Assembly (NCBI RefSeq): GCF_030407435.1
Contig: NZ_JASDDK010000001.1
Location: 930,001-994,000, forward strand
Source: Winogradskyella bathintestinalis
GTDB taxonomy: Bacteria; Bacteroidota; Bacteroidia; Flavobacteriales; Flavobacteriaceae
DNA: 64,000 nucleotides
Reading direction: 5' to 3'
The notes beneath the pieces were generated by a model. It saw nothing but the letters and a program-made list of their open reading frames with translations, was not told the origin of the DNA and did not search any database. Below, piece by piece: positions 1 through 9,075 of the stretch. Each line of letters begins with the position of its first letter. The first letter of the stretch is position 1. Position numbers and translations under genes: made by a program.

Positions 1-67
1 ACAGTAGTTTGTGAATTTACACTAATGGTTTTGTATAGTGGCATTTAGAATTCTGAATGATATTGAT

Positions 68-75
68 TATCTTTG
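68..75 (+). promoter_or_regulatory. -7 promoter element for ahcY
   Basis: TATCTTTG matches the Bacteroidota -7 consensus TAnnTTTG. It would start a transcript near base 82, giving a leader of about 90 bases before ahcY. No TTG -33 element at normal spacing is visible. No known riboswitch fold was recognised in the leader. Confidence 0.5.
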
Positions 76-174
76 CATCGCCTTAGGCAGATTTGATCCT
101 TTTTTAGATAGCGAATTTAACTAATTAAGAGCTAAACCCAAAGGCAAGTATAATTAAAAAAAGACAAAAATAAT

Positions 175-1491
175 ATGAGTACAAAAACAGTTGCCTACGT
201 ACCTAATAAGGTAAAAGATATGTCGCTTGCGGCCTGGGGAAGAAAAGAAATAGAGTTGGCCGAAGCAGAGATGCCAGGACTAATGAGTTTACGTGAAGAG
301 TACAAGAACGAACAACCTTTAAAAGGAGCACGTATTGCAGGATGTTTACACATGACGATTCAAACTGCGGTTTTAATTGAAACCTTACAGGCTTTAGGGG
401 CTGAAGTAACTTGGAGTTCTTGTAATATTTTTTCTACTCAAGATCAAGCAGCTGCTGCGATTGCTGATGCAGGAACTGCAGTTTATGCGTGGAAAGGCTT
501 AACCGAAGAAGAATTTGATTGGTGTATAGAACAAACGTTATTTTTTGGTGAAGACAGAAAACCATTAAATATGATTTTGGATGATGGTGGCGATTTAACG
601 AATATGGTTTTAGATAAATACCCAGAATTGTCAGCTGGTATTAAAGGTTTGTCTGAAGAAACAACAACAGGAGTTCATAGATTATACGAGCGTGTTAAAA
701 ATGGCACTTTAACCATGCCAGCAATTAACGTAAATGATTCTGTAACAAAATCGAAATTCGATAATAAATATGGTTGTAAAGAATCTGCAGTGGATGCGAT
801 TCGTAGAGCAACTGATATTATGTTAGCAGGAAAGCGTGTAACCGTTTGTGGTTACGGTGATGTTGGTAAAGGTACTGCCGCATCTTTTAAAGGTGCAGGG
901 TCTATTGTAACAGTGACTGAAATAGATCCTATTTGTGCATTACAAGCGGCTATGGATGGTTTTGAAGTGAAGAAATTAGAAACTGTTGTTGGTAATTCTG
1001 ATATAGTAATTACTACAACAGGAAATAAAGATATTGTAAGAGCCGAGCATTTTGAAGCAATGAAAGACAAAACAATTGTTTGTAACATTGGTCATTTCGA
1101 TAATGAGATTCAAATGGATTGGTTAAACAAAAATCATGGGAATACTAAAGATACCATTAAGCCACAAGTTGATAAATACAACATTGATGGAAAAGATATT
1201 ATTATTCTTGCTGAAGGTCGTTTAGTCAACTTAGGTTGTGCCACTGGCCATCCAAGTTTTGTAATGAGTAATTCATTTACAAACCAAACGTTAGCACAAA
1301 TTGAACTTTGGAAAAACAGTGACAAGTATGAGAATGATGTTTACATGTTGCCAAAGCATTTAGATGAAAAAGTAGCAAAATTACACTTAGAAAAAATTGG
1401 TGTTGAGCTTACTGAATTAGCAGAATATCAAGCTGATTATATTGGAGTGAAGGTAGAAGGGCCTTATAAGCCTGAGCATTACCGTTACTAA
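175..1491 (+). CDS. ahcY: Adenosylhomocysteinase (S-adenosyl-L-homocysteine hydrolase)
   Basis: Cytoplasmic NAD-dependent enzyme that reversibly splits S-adenosylhomocysteine into homocysteine and adenosine, clearing the inhibitory by-product of SAM-dependent methylation. The 438-residue length is normal for the family. The NAD-binding loop GYGDVGKG begins near residue 226, and the C-terminus ends in the family-typical PEHYRY. The ATG follows an A-rich stretch, as usual in Flavobacteriia, which use few Shine-Dalgarno sites. It is a single transcription unit with a -7 element upstream and a strong terminator downstream. Its product homocysteine is the substrate of MetH, whose gene is cut by the far end of the window. 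Identification is firm. Confidence 0.97.
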   Translation: MSTKTVAYVPNKVKDMSLAAWGRKEIELAEAEMPGLMSLREEYKNEQPLKGARIAGCLHMTIQTAVLIETLQALGAEVTWSSCNIFSTQDQAAAAIADAGTAVYAWKGLTEEEFDWCIEQTLFFGEDRKPLNMILDDGGDLTNMVLDKYPELSAGIKGLSEETTTGVHRLYERVKNGTLTMPAINVNDSVTKSKFDNKYGCKESAVDAIRRATDIMLAGKRVTVCGYGDVGKGTAASFKGAGSIVTVTEIDPICALQAAMDGFEVKKLETVVGNSDIVITTTGNKDIVRAEHFEAMKDKTIVCNIGHFDNEIQMDWLNKNHGNTKDTIKPQVDKYNIDGKDIIILAEGRLVNLGCATGHPSFVMSNSFTNQTLAQIELWKNSDKYENDVYMLPKHLDEKVAKLHLEKIGVELTELAEYQADYIGVKVEGPYKPEHYRY

Positions 1492-1506
1492 TATTCCTCA
1501 GAAAAA

Positions 1507-1590
1507 TGGAATTTCATAATCGAAATTCCAAAATTAAATCCCAAGCAAGATTCTCAATCAAGTTGAGAATAAAATGTTTGGGATTTTTTT
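1507..1590 (+). terminator. Double hairpin terminator after ahcY
   Basis: Two successive hairpins are visible. The first is a perfect 9-bp stem (1507-1515 with 1522-1530). The second has an outer 9-bp stem AAATCCCAA/TTGGGATTT (1536-1544 with 1578-1586) enclosing a perfect inner 8-bp stem (1550-1557 with 1563-1570), and runs into a T tract. This is a factor-independent terminator for ahcY. Confidence 0.85.
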
Positions 1591-1782
1591 GTTCTTTATT
1601 TTTGCCTTTAATAGGCAACCAAAGCATCACTTCGATTGAATACGAGGTATGAGCAAATTGTAATGATAAGCTAATAAATTCAGATAAATCGCAATACTTC
1701 AAATATGGTTCTCGATGCAAAATTGCAAATAAGCAATGTTCCCCGAACTGGCGATTCTACTACAATTTAACCTTTAATCAGA

Positions 1783-1812
1783 TATGGAACTGTTACGTAT
1801 GGAACAGTTACG
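1783..1812. repeat. 15-bp tandem duplication
   Basis: Two head-to-tail copies of a 15-bp unit, TATGGAACTGTTACG and TATGGAACAGTTACG, differ at one base. They lie in the 450-bp stretch between ahcY and the S46 peptidase. The next ~45 bases (GTCACTTCGAGTGATTCC onward) look like a worn intergenic palindrome of the kind scattered in flavobacterial genomes. No credible gene is seen in this gap. Confidence 0.7.
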
Positions 1813-1861
1813 TCACTTCGAGTGATTCCGAAGAATGAGAAATGTAGCGAGAAGCTAATTT

Positions 1862-1900
1862 ATAAAAAGAAAAAACCTCACAGTTTAAAAACTATGAGGT
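1862..1900 (-). terminator. Terminator of the S46 peptidase gene
   Basis: Hairpin ACCTCA-C-AGTTT / AAACT-A-TGAGGT (1875-1900, one mismatch). Read on the minus strand it is followed by a T-rich run (the complement of 1862-1874). It lies just past the minus-strand stop at 1943. The same palindrome family recurs at 18637-18669. Confidence 0.75.
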
Positions 1901-1942
1901 CTAATAAATTTCATTTATAGTATATCAGCGAACAACTGCTAT

Positions 1943-4081
1943 CTAGTTACGTTTCTTACGCTTGTTTTTCTTCTTTTTCTTAGATTTTGAATCATCCTTT
2001 TTTGGATGTACAAGCGTCATTTCATCAATTAAGTGTTTTGCACCAGCAAATTTATCGACAATAAAAAGCACATAACGTAAATCTACCATAATATTTCGAC
2101 AAATTTCTGGATCGTAATTCATATCGCTCATAGTACCTTCCCAAACTCTATCGAAATTTAAACCGACTAAATTTCCGTGGGCATCAATCGCAGGACTCCC
2201 AGAGTTACCACCCGTTGTATGGTTGGTTCCTAAAAAGCAAACAGGCATTTTCCCATCGCTATCGGCATACTGTCCGTAATCTTTAGTTTCGTATAAATCA
2301 ATAAGTTTTTGAGGGACATCAAACTCATAATCATCCGGAATATATTTTTCAATAACACCTTCTAAATGACTGACGGGTTTGTAATAAACCGCATCTCTTG
2401 GTGTATAACCTCTCACTTGTCCGTAGGTTACACGAAGCGTACTATTTGCATCCGGAAAATAACGTTCATTCGGCAACGCTTCCATAAGAGCCGTCATATA
2501 TTGGGTTTGTAGCGCAGTTATAGGTTCATTTTTTTCGTTATATTCGGCGTTAATAGTATTGAAAAATTCAGCAATTATCGGTTTTGCATAGGCATAAGCA
2601 GCATCGTCATTTAGGTTTTTAATAACATCATTAGCATCACCTTCTAGCAATTTTAAAGCTGAATCTAAATTAGTAAACGCCGTTTTATCATAGATTGAAG
2701 CATCTACTTCTTTCCCATATAAAGGCATTACATTTAGATACACACCTTTGTCTAAATCCACATCATAATTTTTATGAATACCTTGCAGCTGACCAGTTAA
2801 AACTTCTTTTCCTCTTTTAAGATTTTCGGGGTTTGCAATTAAAGCTTGCTCTACTTGATAAGCTCTAAAAGTCATTTGCATTAATTCGTTAGTCGTTAAA
2901 AATACTTCAATAAAGTTTCGACGTTTAATATTTACCGGTGCAAAATCCGCATAAAGTTTATCAAATTCTGGTAGAATATGTCCGTATTTATCTTCGAGCC
3001 CTTTTTCTTTTAAAGCTTTGGTGAAGGTGGTTTCGAATTTTTTTCGTTTTTCGACAGCGTTACTTTTTTCAATACCTAAATTTTCACCAATCCATTTTTT
3101 CCAAGCATTAGCAATTCGGGCTTGTTTGGATGCGTATTTTATACGTACTTCATCGCTTGCTTTCATTTTTTCGTCAATAACTTTTAGAGCCGCTTCTCTA
3201 ATGGCGATGTTTGTTGGGTTATAATCTTCCGTAATATGCTCAATAGCCACGGCTGGTAAATATTCACTCGTAGTACCTGGAAAGCCAAAAACCATAGTAA
3301 AATCACCTTCATCCACACCATCTAAAGATACAGGGAGATGATGTTTTGGTTTATAAGGTTTATTGTTCTTACTATATTTTGCCGGACGATTATTAGCATC
3401 CGCATAAATTCTGAATAATGAAAAATCGCCAGTATGTCTAGGGAAGACCCAATTATCAGTATCGCTTCCAAATTTCCCGATGCTAGTTGGTGGTGCACCA
3501 ACCAAACGAATATCTTCAAAACGCTCGGTTACAAACAAGAAGTATTGATTCCCTTCATAAAACGCTTTTGTTTTTACATCTTGCCATGTTTCTTTTGGCC
3601 AAGTTTCCAATACGGAATTTGTATTTTTAGAAATTTGAGACTGTTTTTCCGTTTCTGTCATGGTTTCGGTTACTCCTTTTAGAGCTGCTTCTGAAACATC
3701 ATGAATACTCACAATAAATTCAATAAACAAACCTTCGTTAGGCAGTTCTTCTTCTAAGTTCATCGCCCAAAATCCATCCTTTAAGTAATCATTTTCTAAA
3801 GATGAATGCGACTGAATTTGACTAAAACCACAATGATGATTAGTGAGCACTAAACCCTGGTCAGAAATCACTTCACTAGTACAGCCACCATTAAAATGAC
3901 CAATAGCATCTTTTAAGCTAGAATTATTAACATCGTAGATATCTTTAGCCGTTAATTTACTGCCTAAATTTTGCATTTCGTCTTCGTTCATTCCCTCTAA
4001 AAGTGAAGGAATCCACATGCCCCCTTGTTGGGCTGAAACTTGAAAAGCAACGAAAAAAAGAAGAATTTTTAAAAATCGCAT
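1943..4081 (-). CDS. S46 family dipeptidyl-peptidase, DPP11-like
   Basis: Periplasmic serine exopeptidase that releases dipeptides from the N-terminus of oligopeptides, used by asaccharolytic and marine Bacteroidota to feed on protein. The 712-residue length is normal for S46. Residues 1-17 form a signal peptide. The triad is readable: His in LTNHHCG (about 83), Asp in PRHTGDF (219) and Ser in GGNSGSP (627). An Arg lies exactly 18 residues after the Ser, in GLNFDR. In the family, Arg at this spot (Arg673 of the Porphyromonas enzyme) marks DPP11, which prefers Asp/Glu at P1, whereas DPP7 has Gly. An oddity is a C-terminal tail of about 20 residues made almost wholly of Lys, Arg, Asp, Ser and Asn. 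The gene is monocistronic and has its own terminator. Confidence 0.93.
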   Translation of the reverse strand: MRFLKILLFFVAFQVSAQQGGMWIPSLLEGMNEDEMQNLGSKLTAKDIYDVNNSSLKDAIGHFNGGCTSEVISDQGLVLTNHHCGFSQIQSHSSLENDYLKDGFWAMNLEEELPNEGLFIEFIVSIHDVSEAALKGVTETMTETEKQSQISKNTNSVLETWPKETWQDVKTKAFYEGNQYFLFVTERFEDIRLVGAPPTSIGKFGSDTDNWVFPRHTGDFSLFRIYADANNRPAKYSKNNKPYKPKHHLPVSLDGVDEGDFTMVFGFPGTTSEYLPAVAIEHITEDYNPTNIAIREAALKVIDEKMKASDEVRIKYASKQARIANAWKKWIGENLGIEKSNAVEKRKKFETTFTKALKEKGLEDKYGHILPEFDKLYADFAPVNIKRRNFIEVFLTTNELMQMTFRAYQVEQALIANPENLKRGKEVLTGQLQGIHKNYDVDLDKGVYLNVMPLYGKEVDASIYDKTAFTNLDSALKLLEGDANDVIKNLNDDAAYAYAKPIIAEFFNTINAEYNEKNEPITALQTQYMTALMEALPNERYFPDANSTLRVTYGQVRGYTPRDAVYYKPVSHLEGVIEKYIPDDYEFDVPQKLIDLYETKDYGQYADSDGKMPVCFLGTNHTTGGNSGSPAIDAHGNLVGLNFDRVWEGTMSDMNYDPEICRNIMVDLRYVLFIVDKFAGAKHLIDEMTLVHPKKDDSKSKKKKKNKRKKRN

Positions 4082-4153
4082 ATTTAATTTATTATTAGTT
4101 TTTGTAAAGATAGAAATCTTGTTTTATATCTTTAATGTTTTTGCAGATAAAGC

Positions 4154-5299
4154 ATGCTTTTTATGAAATCTAAGTTACCAAACATAAGCACTTCAATATT
4201 TACTATAATGAGTAATTTGGCCCAGGAATACGATGCCATAAACTTATCGCAAGGTTTTCCTAATTATCCAAGTTCTCAGAAGTTAATAGACTTAGTCACC
4301 AACGCCATGAATACCGGTTACAACCAGTATGCACCGATGTCTGGTAATTTGGATTTGCGTTTGGCAATTTCCCATAAATATCAATTGCTATACAAAAGTA
4401 ATTATCACCCTGAAAAGGAAATTACGGTTACTGCAGGAGCAACGCAGGCCATTTTTACTGTTATTTCTGCATTTATAAGATCTAATGATGAGGTGATCGT
4501 CTTTACTCCGGCTTATGATTGTTACCAACCTGCTGTTGAGATTAATGGAGGAAAAACAATAGCCGTGCAATTATCTGCCCCAAAGTATAAAGTGAATTGG
4601 GATGAAGTGGCTTCGAAAATATCGAGCAAAACAAAAATGATTATCATTAATACACCGCATAATCCTAGTGGTACTATATGGTCTAAAAATGATATGCTAC
4701 AACTTCAAAAACTAACTAACAATACGGAAATTGTTGTGTTGAGCGATGAGGTTTATGAACATTTTGTTTTTGACGCAGGCAAACATCAAAGTGTGTGCTT
4801 ATATAATGATTTAAAGCAACGCAGTTTTATAACAGCTTCTTTCGGAAAGACATTTCATAATACCGGATGGAAAATTGGTTACTGTTGTGCGCCTCAAAAT
4901 TTAATGGATGAATTCAGAAAAGTGCATCAGTATAACGTGTTTTCTGTTCACCATCCTTCGCAAAAAGGGATTGCAGATTTTATGCAAGATGAAGAAACCT
5001 ATTTGGGTTTGAATACATTTTTTCAACGGAAACGCGATTTGTTTTTAAACTTAATTTCAGAATCTAGATTTAAATTTCAGCCAGCGGAAGGGACTTATTT
5101 TCAGGTATTGGATTTTTCTGCCATCACAGATGAGCACGATGTAGAGTTTGCGAAACGGTTAACTAAAGATTTCAAAATTGCATCAATTCCATTGTCAGTT
5201 TTTAATGAAAATAAACGTGACGATAAGGCGCTACGATTTTGCTTTGCAAAAACGGATGATACCTTAGTTAAAGCTGCGGAAATTTTATGTAAAATTTAA
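4154..5299 (+). CDS. Methionine aminotransferase-type PLP enzyme (class I/II)
   Basis: Fold-type I aminotransferase of the YbdL/kynurenine-aminotransferase group, which transaminates methionine, glutamine or aromatic amino acids with 2-oxo acids. 381 residues. The PLP lysine is K232 in SFGKTFHNTGWK, with the cofactor-binding NTPHNPSG (about 166-173) and SDEVYEH (about 197-203). A second ATG at 4163 gives MKSKLPN, which fits the family start better, so the protein may be 378 residues. It is divergent from the S46 peptidase and probably co-transcribed with the frameshifted gene and the omega-amidase downstream. Glutamine transaminases make alpha-ketoglutaramate (or the methionine-derived oxo acid), which omega-amidase disposes of, so the neighbour supports this role. 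The exact substrate is an inference. Confidence 0.88.
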   Translation: MLFMKSKLPNISTSIFTIMSNLAQEYDAINLSQGFPNYPSSQKLIDLVTNAMNTGYNQYAPMSGNLDLRLAISHKYQLLYKSNYHPEKEITVTAGATQAIFTVISAFIRSNDEVIVFTPAYDCYQPAVEINGGKTIAVQLSAPKYKVNWDEVASKISSKTKMIIINTPHNPSGTIWSKNDMLQLQKLTNNTEIVVLSDEVYEHFVFDAGKHQSVCLYNDLKQRSFITASFGKTFHNTGWKIGYCCAPQNLMDEFRKVHQYNVFSVHHPSQKGIADFMQDEETYLGLNTFFQRKRDLFLNLISESRFKFQPAEGTYFQVLDFSAITDEHDVEFAKRLTKDFKIASIPLSVFNENKRDDKALRFCFAKTDDTLVKAAEILCKI

Positions 5300-5364
5300 G
5301 TATTTGAGATGTTACTTTTTGTACATTTCTGTGTCTTAATTAATGAACATAAAAACTAAAAACG

Positions 5365-5885
5365 ATGAAATATTATATTTTACTTTTATTCTTAGCGTTT
5401 TCGTTAATTTCATTAGCGCAGAAAGTGGAGAAAGACGGAAAGACCTATATTATTAAAAAGGAAAAAATCTTCTTAGAAGGAAAAGAGGTGACCGACAGCT
5501 TATCTGAAGAAGAAAAAACCTTGATTTTTAAAGAAGGCGTGCTAATTAGGGAAAGTTTGAACCTTAAGGCGATTGAACTAGAACGAAAAGAAAAAGAACG
5601 TAAAGGAAAAGAGGAAGCTGCCGCTAAACTTGAAAAAGAATCTAAAAAAGCCCAAAAAGCACAGAAAAAGCTGAAAAGGAGCTCAAAAAGGCTCAAAAGG
5701 AATTAAAAAAGAGGGAAAAGCTACAATCTAATTTTGAAAAAGCAGAAAGTAATCTTGATAAAAATCAAAAGAAATACGAAAGGCTTAAAAGAAAAGGAAA
5801 ATTATCTCCAAAGGATGAAAGTAAGTGGTTGGATAAGCTTGAAAAGTTGACTGAGAAACTAAAGAAAGCAAAAGGAAAATTATAA
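5365..5885 (+). pseudogene. Frameshifted secreted coiled-coil protein
   Basis: The first frame (5365-5706) codes a signal peptide (cleavage near SLA-Q18), a short basic region and the start of a Lys/Glu-rich helix, then stops after a run of Lys, Arg and Ser. From about 5668 the -1 frame carries on the same Lys/Glu heptad pattern without interruption to a TAA at 5883-5885: AEKELKKAQKELKK and on to KLEKLTEKLKKAKGKL. The second frame clearly belongs to the same protein, so one base has been lost or two gained in the A-rich tract near 5655-5675. It could be a disabled gene, a sequencing error in a purine-rich run, or -1 recoding at G-AAA-AAG, which is a weak slippery site. Intact length would be about 172 residues. 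Function unknown. The next gene starts 3 bases later. Confidence 0.7.
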
Positions 5886-5888
5886 GGA

Positions 5889-6671
5889 ATGAATGATGCG
5901 CTAAAAGTTGCCATAATACAAACTGATTTGGTTTGGGAAAATCCCGAGGAAAACAGACGTTTGCTAGATGCTAAAATTGACGCCATTCCTGCAAATGCCG
6001 ATCTTATTATTTTACCTGAAATGTTTAGCTCTGGCTTTACGATGAATCCTGCTGCTGTAGCTGAAACCATGAGTGGAGAAACTATTATTTGGTTAAAGAA
6101 GAAGGCACAAGAGAAACAAATGGCCATTATGGGAAGTCTTGTTATTTCTGAAAATAACAACTATTATAATCGCATGGTTTGCGTTGAGCCTTTAGGTAAA
6201 ATTACACAGTATGATAAACGCCATACGTTTACTTTGGCCGGCGAACACAAAGTTTATAATGCAGGAACGGAAAAAGTGATATTTAACTATAAGGGCTGGA
6301 AAATTTGTCCATTGGTTTGTTACGATTTGCGTTTTCCAGTATGGTCCAGAAATGTTGAAGACTATGACCTTTTAATTTATGTATCCAATTGGCCAAAAAT
6401 TAGGGTTGATGCTTGGGATGCACTTCTTAGAGCAAGAGCCATTGAAAACATGACGTTTTGTATTGGGGTTAATAGAGTAGGGTTAGATGGCAATAATTAT
6501 GAGTACTCTGGTCATTCTGCAGCTTACGATGTTTTGGGCAGGCGAATGGACCATTTAAATGAAGATGAAGAAGCCACTGAGATTGTTACCTTAAAAAAGG
6601 ATATTATTAAAAAATATAGAGAAAAACTGAACTTTCTAAATGATAGAGACAATTTTAATCTGTTAAGGTAA
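5889..6671 (+). CDS. Omega-amidase, nitrilase superfamily
   Basis: Cytoplasmic carbon-nitrogen hydrolase of the YafV/Nit2 branch. These hydrolyse the omega-amide of 2-oxoglutaramate or 2-oxosuccinamate to the dicarboxylate and ammonia. 260 residues, the usual size. The Glu-Lys-Cys triad is visible: E44 in LPEMFSSGF, K110 in YDKRHTF and C144 in VCYDLRFPVWSR. The ATG lies 3 bases after the stop of the frameshifted gene, so the three genes from 4154 form an operon with the transaminase that can supply its substrate. The 3' end overlaps the minus-strand lipoprotein gene by 17 bases, tail to tail, with no hairpin between. Confidence 0.92.
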   Translation: MNDALKVAIIQTDLVWENPEENRRLLDAKIDAIPANADLIILPEMFSSGFTMNPAAVAETMSGETIIWLKKKAQEKQMAIMGSLVISENNNYYNRMVCVEPLGKITQYDKRHTFTLAGEHKVYNAGTEKVIFNYKGWKICPLVCYDLRFPVWSRNVEDYDLLIYVSNWPKIRVDAWDALLRARAIENMTFCIGVNRVGLDGNNYEYSGHSAAYDVLGRRMDHLNEDEEATEIVTLKKDIIKKYREKLNFLNDRDNFNLLR

Positions 6672-8271
6672 AATCGATTACAAAATCAAAACTCGATCGT
6701 ACCGGATCAATCGGTTGCGAATAAGCCACGCGTTCAGGCTGAATTCCTAACAAGAAATTTCCAGTGTCGTATATTTTATTTTCATTGGCATCGTAAATGG
6801 CGCGTAAACTATATTGCCGGGCTTCCAAATTGGTAAAATCTACAACAGGAGTATCTTTGGCATAACGTTCATACATCACTACACCTTTATCATTCACTAA
6901 CTGTACAATTAATGGAAGTTTAGCATTTCTTAGATTAACCCTAATATTTCCATATTCAGATTTCATTTTTGTGTTTACAACATAACTCAGTGTATCTTTA
7001 TTGGTGTGGTCGTAGAAATCTGTAAAGGTGCCAGGAAGCATCCTAAATTTATATTTCTGACCTTCTTGCTTATCTATGGCAAACTTATATCTATTATAAA
7101 GAGAATCATATTCAACTTTATAAGTTACAGTTAAGGAATCCTTATCGATCAATTTAATTTTTGTAGTATCAATTTTTGATAATGGTATATTAGCTTCCAT
7201 AGTAAACTCGTCGTCATAACTTAAAGTTCCTTTGGTTAAAGCGGTCATTTTTAATGAATCTCCTTTTATAGTTCTAAAACGATGCTTAAAGGTATCGATT
7301 TGTTGTCCGTTTGTAACCACGAAAAATGTGGTGTCAATTTCAAATTTTGGTTTATACCAATAATATAAGGTGTCTGTATTGACATCCTTTAAAATGCGGG
7401 TTTTAAAATCGTCAGGTGTGTCTGCCAAGATTTTAATGCGCATATTCTCATAACTCCCTTCATAAGGAAATATAATTCTAGTTTCACCATCTTGTGTCGG
7501 CTTAATGGCTTTAAAATTAACCTGTTCATTAAAAAGAGTTAATTTATGAGTCACAGAGGTATCTTTAGGCAAAGTTATAAAACCTTCGTTGAAACCTATT
7601 TTGTCGTTTTTCTGATTAAACGTGTAATTCGAATTTATATCCTTTAATGCAATTATCTTATAAGTGCCTTCTTTAACATTATCGATGCTAAACGTGGTAA
7701 CGCTATCTAATGTATTGGTAATATATCTCGGCTTTTGTTTAAAAACGATAGAATCGGAGTATGTAGAATCAGCTTCATATAGCATAACTGACACAAAGGT
7801 ATCAGGTTCTTTTAACAATGCGTCTTCAATATACCCTTTTACAGAGAGTGAATCTATGACATCTCCGGTTGAAAATACATAGCGATAATAGGGGTAAGGA
7901 TTTGCTTCGTTATTATCTACAATGCTCTCCCCAAAGTTAAAAGCATATGTAGTATTATCTTTTAAGGTGTCTTGAATGGTAATAGATATGTATTTGCTCG
8001 CACCACTTGCCGGAGTTACAATAGGGTCTGTATCCATCGGAGGTGAGATAATAAGTTGTTTTCTTAAGTCGTTAATTTTAACATATTCATTAAAATAAAT
8101 TCTAATATTTTTCCCTTTGAAATTAGTAGAATAATTTTCAGGAACGGATTCCGTGATTATTGGAGCTTCAATATCTTTTTCACCTCCAGTTGGTGTACCA
8201 CGATTGGCGCAACTAGCTAAGCCAATTGCAATTAAAATTAGACTTAAAATCTGTAATAGAGATAAACGCAT
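6655..8271 (-). CDS. Ig-like domain lipoprotein of unknown function
   Basis: 538-residue predicted lipoprotein: hydrophobic leader and lipobox ending in C21 (GLASCANRG), followed by a Gly-rich linker with no acidic +2 signal. An SbsA/Big_5-type Ig-like domain follows (about 35-135: PIITESVP, IRIYFNEYV, YVFSTGDVIDS), then several all-beta segments ending with DANENKIYDTG, a pattern seen in carboxypeptidase-regulatory-like folds. This architecture is widespread and uncharacterised in Bacteroidota, and an envelope location is likely. It lies immediately downstream of comF on the same strand (56-base gap). Function unknown. Confidence 0.82.
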   Translation of the reverse strand: MRLSLLQILSLILIAIGLASCANRGTPTGGEKDIEAPIITESVPENYSTNFKGKNIRIYFNEYVKINDLRKQLIISPPMDTDPIVTPASGASKYISITIQDTLKDNTTYAFNFGESIVDNNEANPYPYYRYVFSTGDVIDSLSVKGYIEDALLKEPDTFVSVMLYEADSTYSDSIVFKQKPRYITNTLDSVTTFSIDNVKEGTYKIIALKDINSNYTFNQKNDKIGFNEGFITLPKDTSVTHKLTLFNEQVNFKAIKPTQDGETRIIFPYEGSYENMRIKILADTPDDFKTRILKDVNTDTLYYWYKPKFEIDTTFFVVTNGQQIDTFKHRFRTIKGDSLKMTALTKGTLSYDDEFTMEANIPLSKIDTTKIKLIDKDSLTVTYKVEYDSLYNRYKFAIDKQEGQKYKFRMLPGTFTDFYDHTNKDTLSYVVNTKMKSEYGNIRVNLRNAKLPLIVQLVNDKGVVMYERYAKDTPVVDFTNLEARQYSLRAIYDANENKIYDTGNFLLGIQPERVAYSQPIDPVRSSFDFVIDFTLTD

Positions 8272-8327
8272 TTATTCAAAATAATTTAGCACAAAGAAAC
8301 AATATAATTTATATAGAAACGAAAAAT

Positions 8328-9008
8328 TTAATCTGCAATTGCCATGGTGACAAGACTTAACTTAATATTATCAATTTTTAGTAAAACAGTGGCACAGGCT
8401 TCTACTGTGGCTCCCGTGGTAATAATATCATCTACTAATAAAATATGTTTTCCTGCTAAAGATTTATTTTCGGAGATATCAAATATGGCCCCATCGTCAT
8501 TCCAACGTTTCAAACGCCCTTTAAAAACTTGTGTTTTTGTAGATTTCGTTTTTATTAGAACGGTATCGTTATACGATGCATTTAAAGCGCTCGCAATTTC
8601 TTTTCCAAATTTAGCGACTTGATTATACCCACGTTTTCTCAATTTTGACTTATATAAGGGGACAGGAATAACGGTATCAATAATTTTATAACCTTCTATT
8701 GTTGCTAATTCTGAGCCCAACCATTGGCCAAAAAAAGTACCAATCTCTTCATGCCCTCGATATTTTAAATTATGCAGTATTTGTTGTACAATTCCTTTTT
8801 TTGAAAAATGCAATAAAGCGGAGGCATTTTCTAATTTTACCCGACCGTAAACACGCTTTTTTACGTCTTCTGCATCGGTAAAATGAAAGTCGGTCACTGG
8901 TAAATGATGTCTGCAAGAAGTACACAGAATAACCTGATTGTCAGTTAAAACAGCATCACAAGCTTCGCAAACCTTGGGAAAGAACAAGTTTAACAAGTTT
9001 TTCATCAC
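8328..9008 (-). CDS. comF: ComF family phosphoribosyltransferase-like protein
   Basis: 226 residues, normal for ComF. The N-terminus has the Cys motifs of the family zinc finger (CEAC near 14-17 and CTSC further on). The C-terminal type I phosphoribosyltransferase fold carries the PRPP loop LLVDDIITTGAT. In naturally competent bacteria ComF/GntX is needed for DNA uptake or intracellular processing of transforming DNA, but many carriers are not known to be competent and no other com genes are in the window. It is probably co-transcribed with the lipoprotein gene downstream. The adjacent plus-strand gene at 9076 is divergent. Confidence 0.9.
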   Translation of the reverse strand: MMKNLLNLFFPKVCEACDAVLTDNQVILCTSCRHHLPVTDFHFTDAEDVKKRVYGRVKLENASALLHFSKKGIVQQILHNLKYRGHEEIGTFFGQWLGSELATIEGYKIIDTVIPVPLYKSKLRKRGYNQVAKFGKEIASALNASYNDTVLIKTKSTKTQVFKGRLKRWNDDGAIFDISENKSLAGKHILLVDDIITTGATVEACATVLLKIDNIKLSLVTMAIAD

Positions 9009-9075
9009 TTAATCGAATAAACTAAAATAGCTATATAATTAACTTTAATTTCGCATTAAATTAAGAAAATAAATA

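Noticed and set aside
76-174. Possible SAH or SAM riboswitch in the ahcY leader
   Set aside because: No conserved core or pairing of known SAH/SAM riboswitches could be built from the sequence; the class known for ahcY is mainly proteobacterial.
1514-1720. 68-codon minus-strand ORF downstream of ahcY
   Set aside because: It runs through the ahcY terminator hairpins and has no recognisable domain; such ORFs arise from the stem-loop sequence.
5765-6160. 131-codon minus-strand ORF over the frameshifted gene and omega-amidase
   Set aside because: It is antisense to clear coding sequence on both genes, and its Phe/Ser-rich protein is what the reverse of Lys/Glu codons gives.
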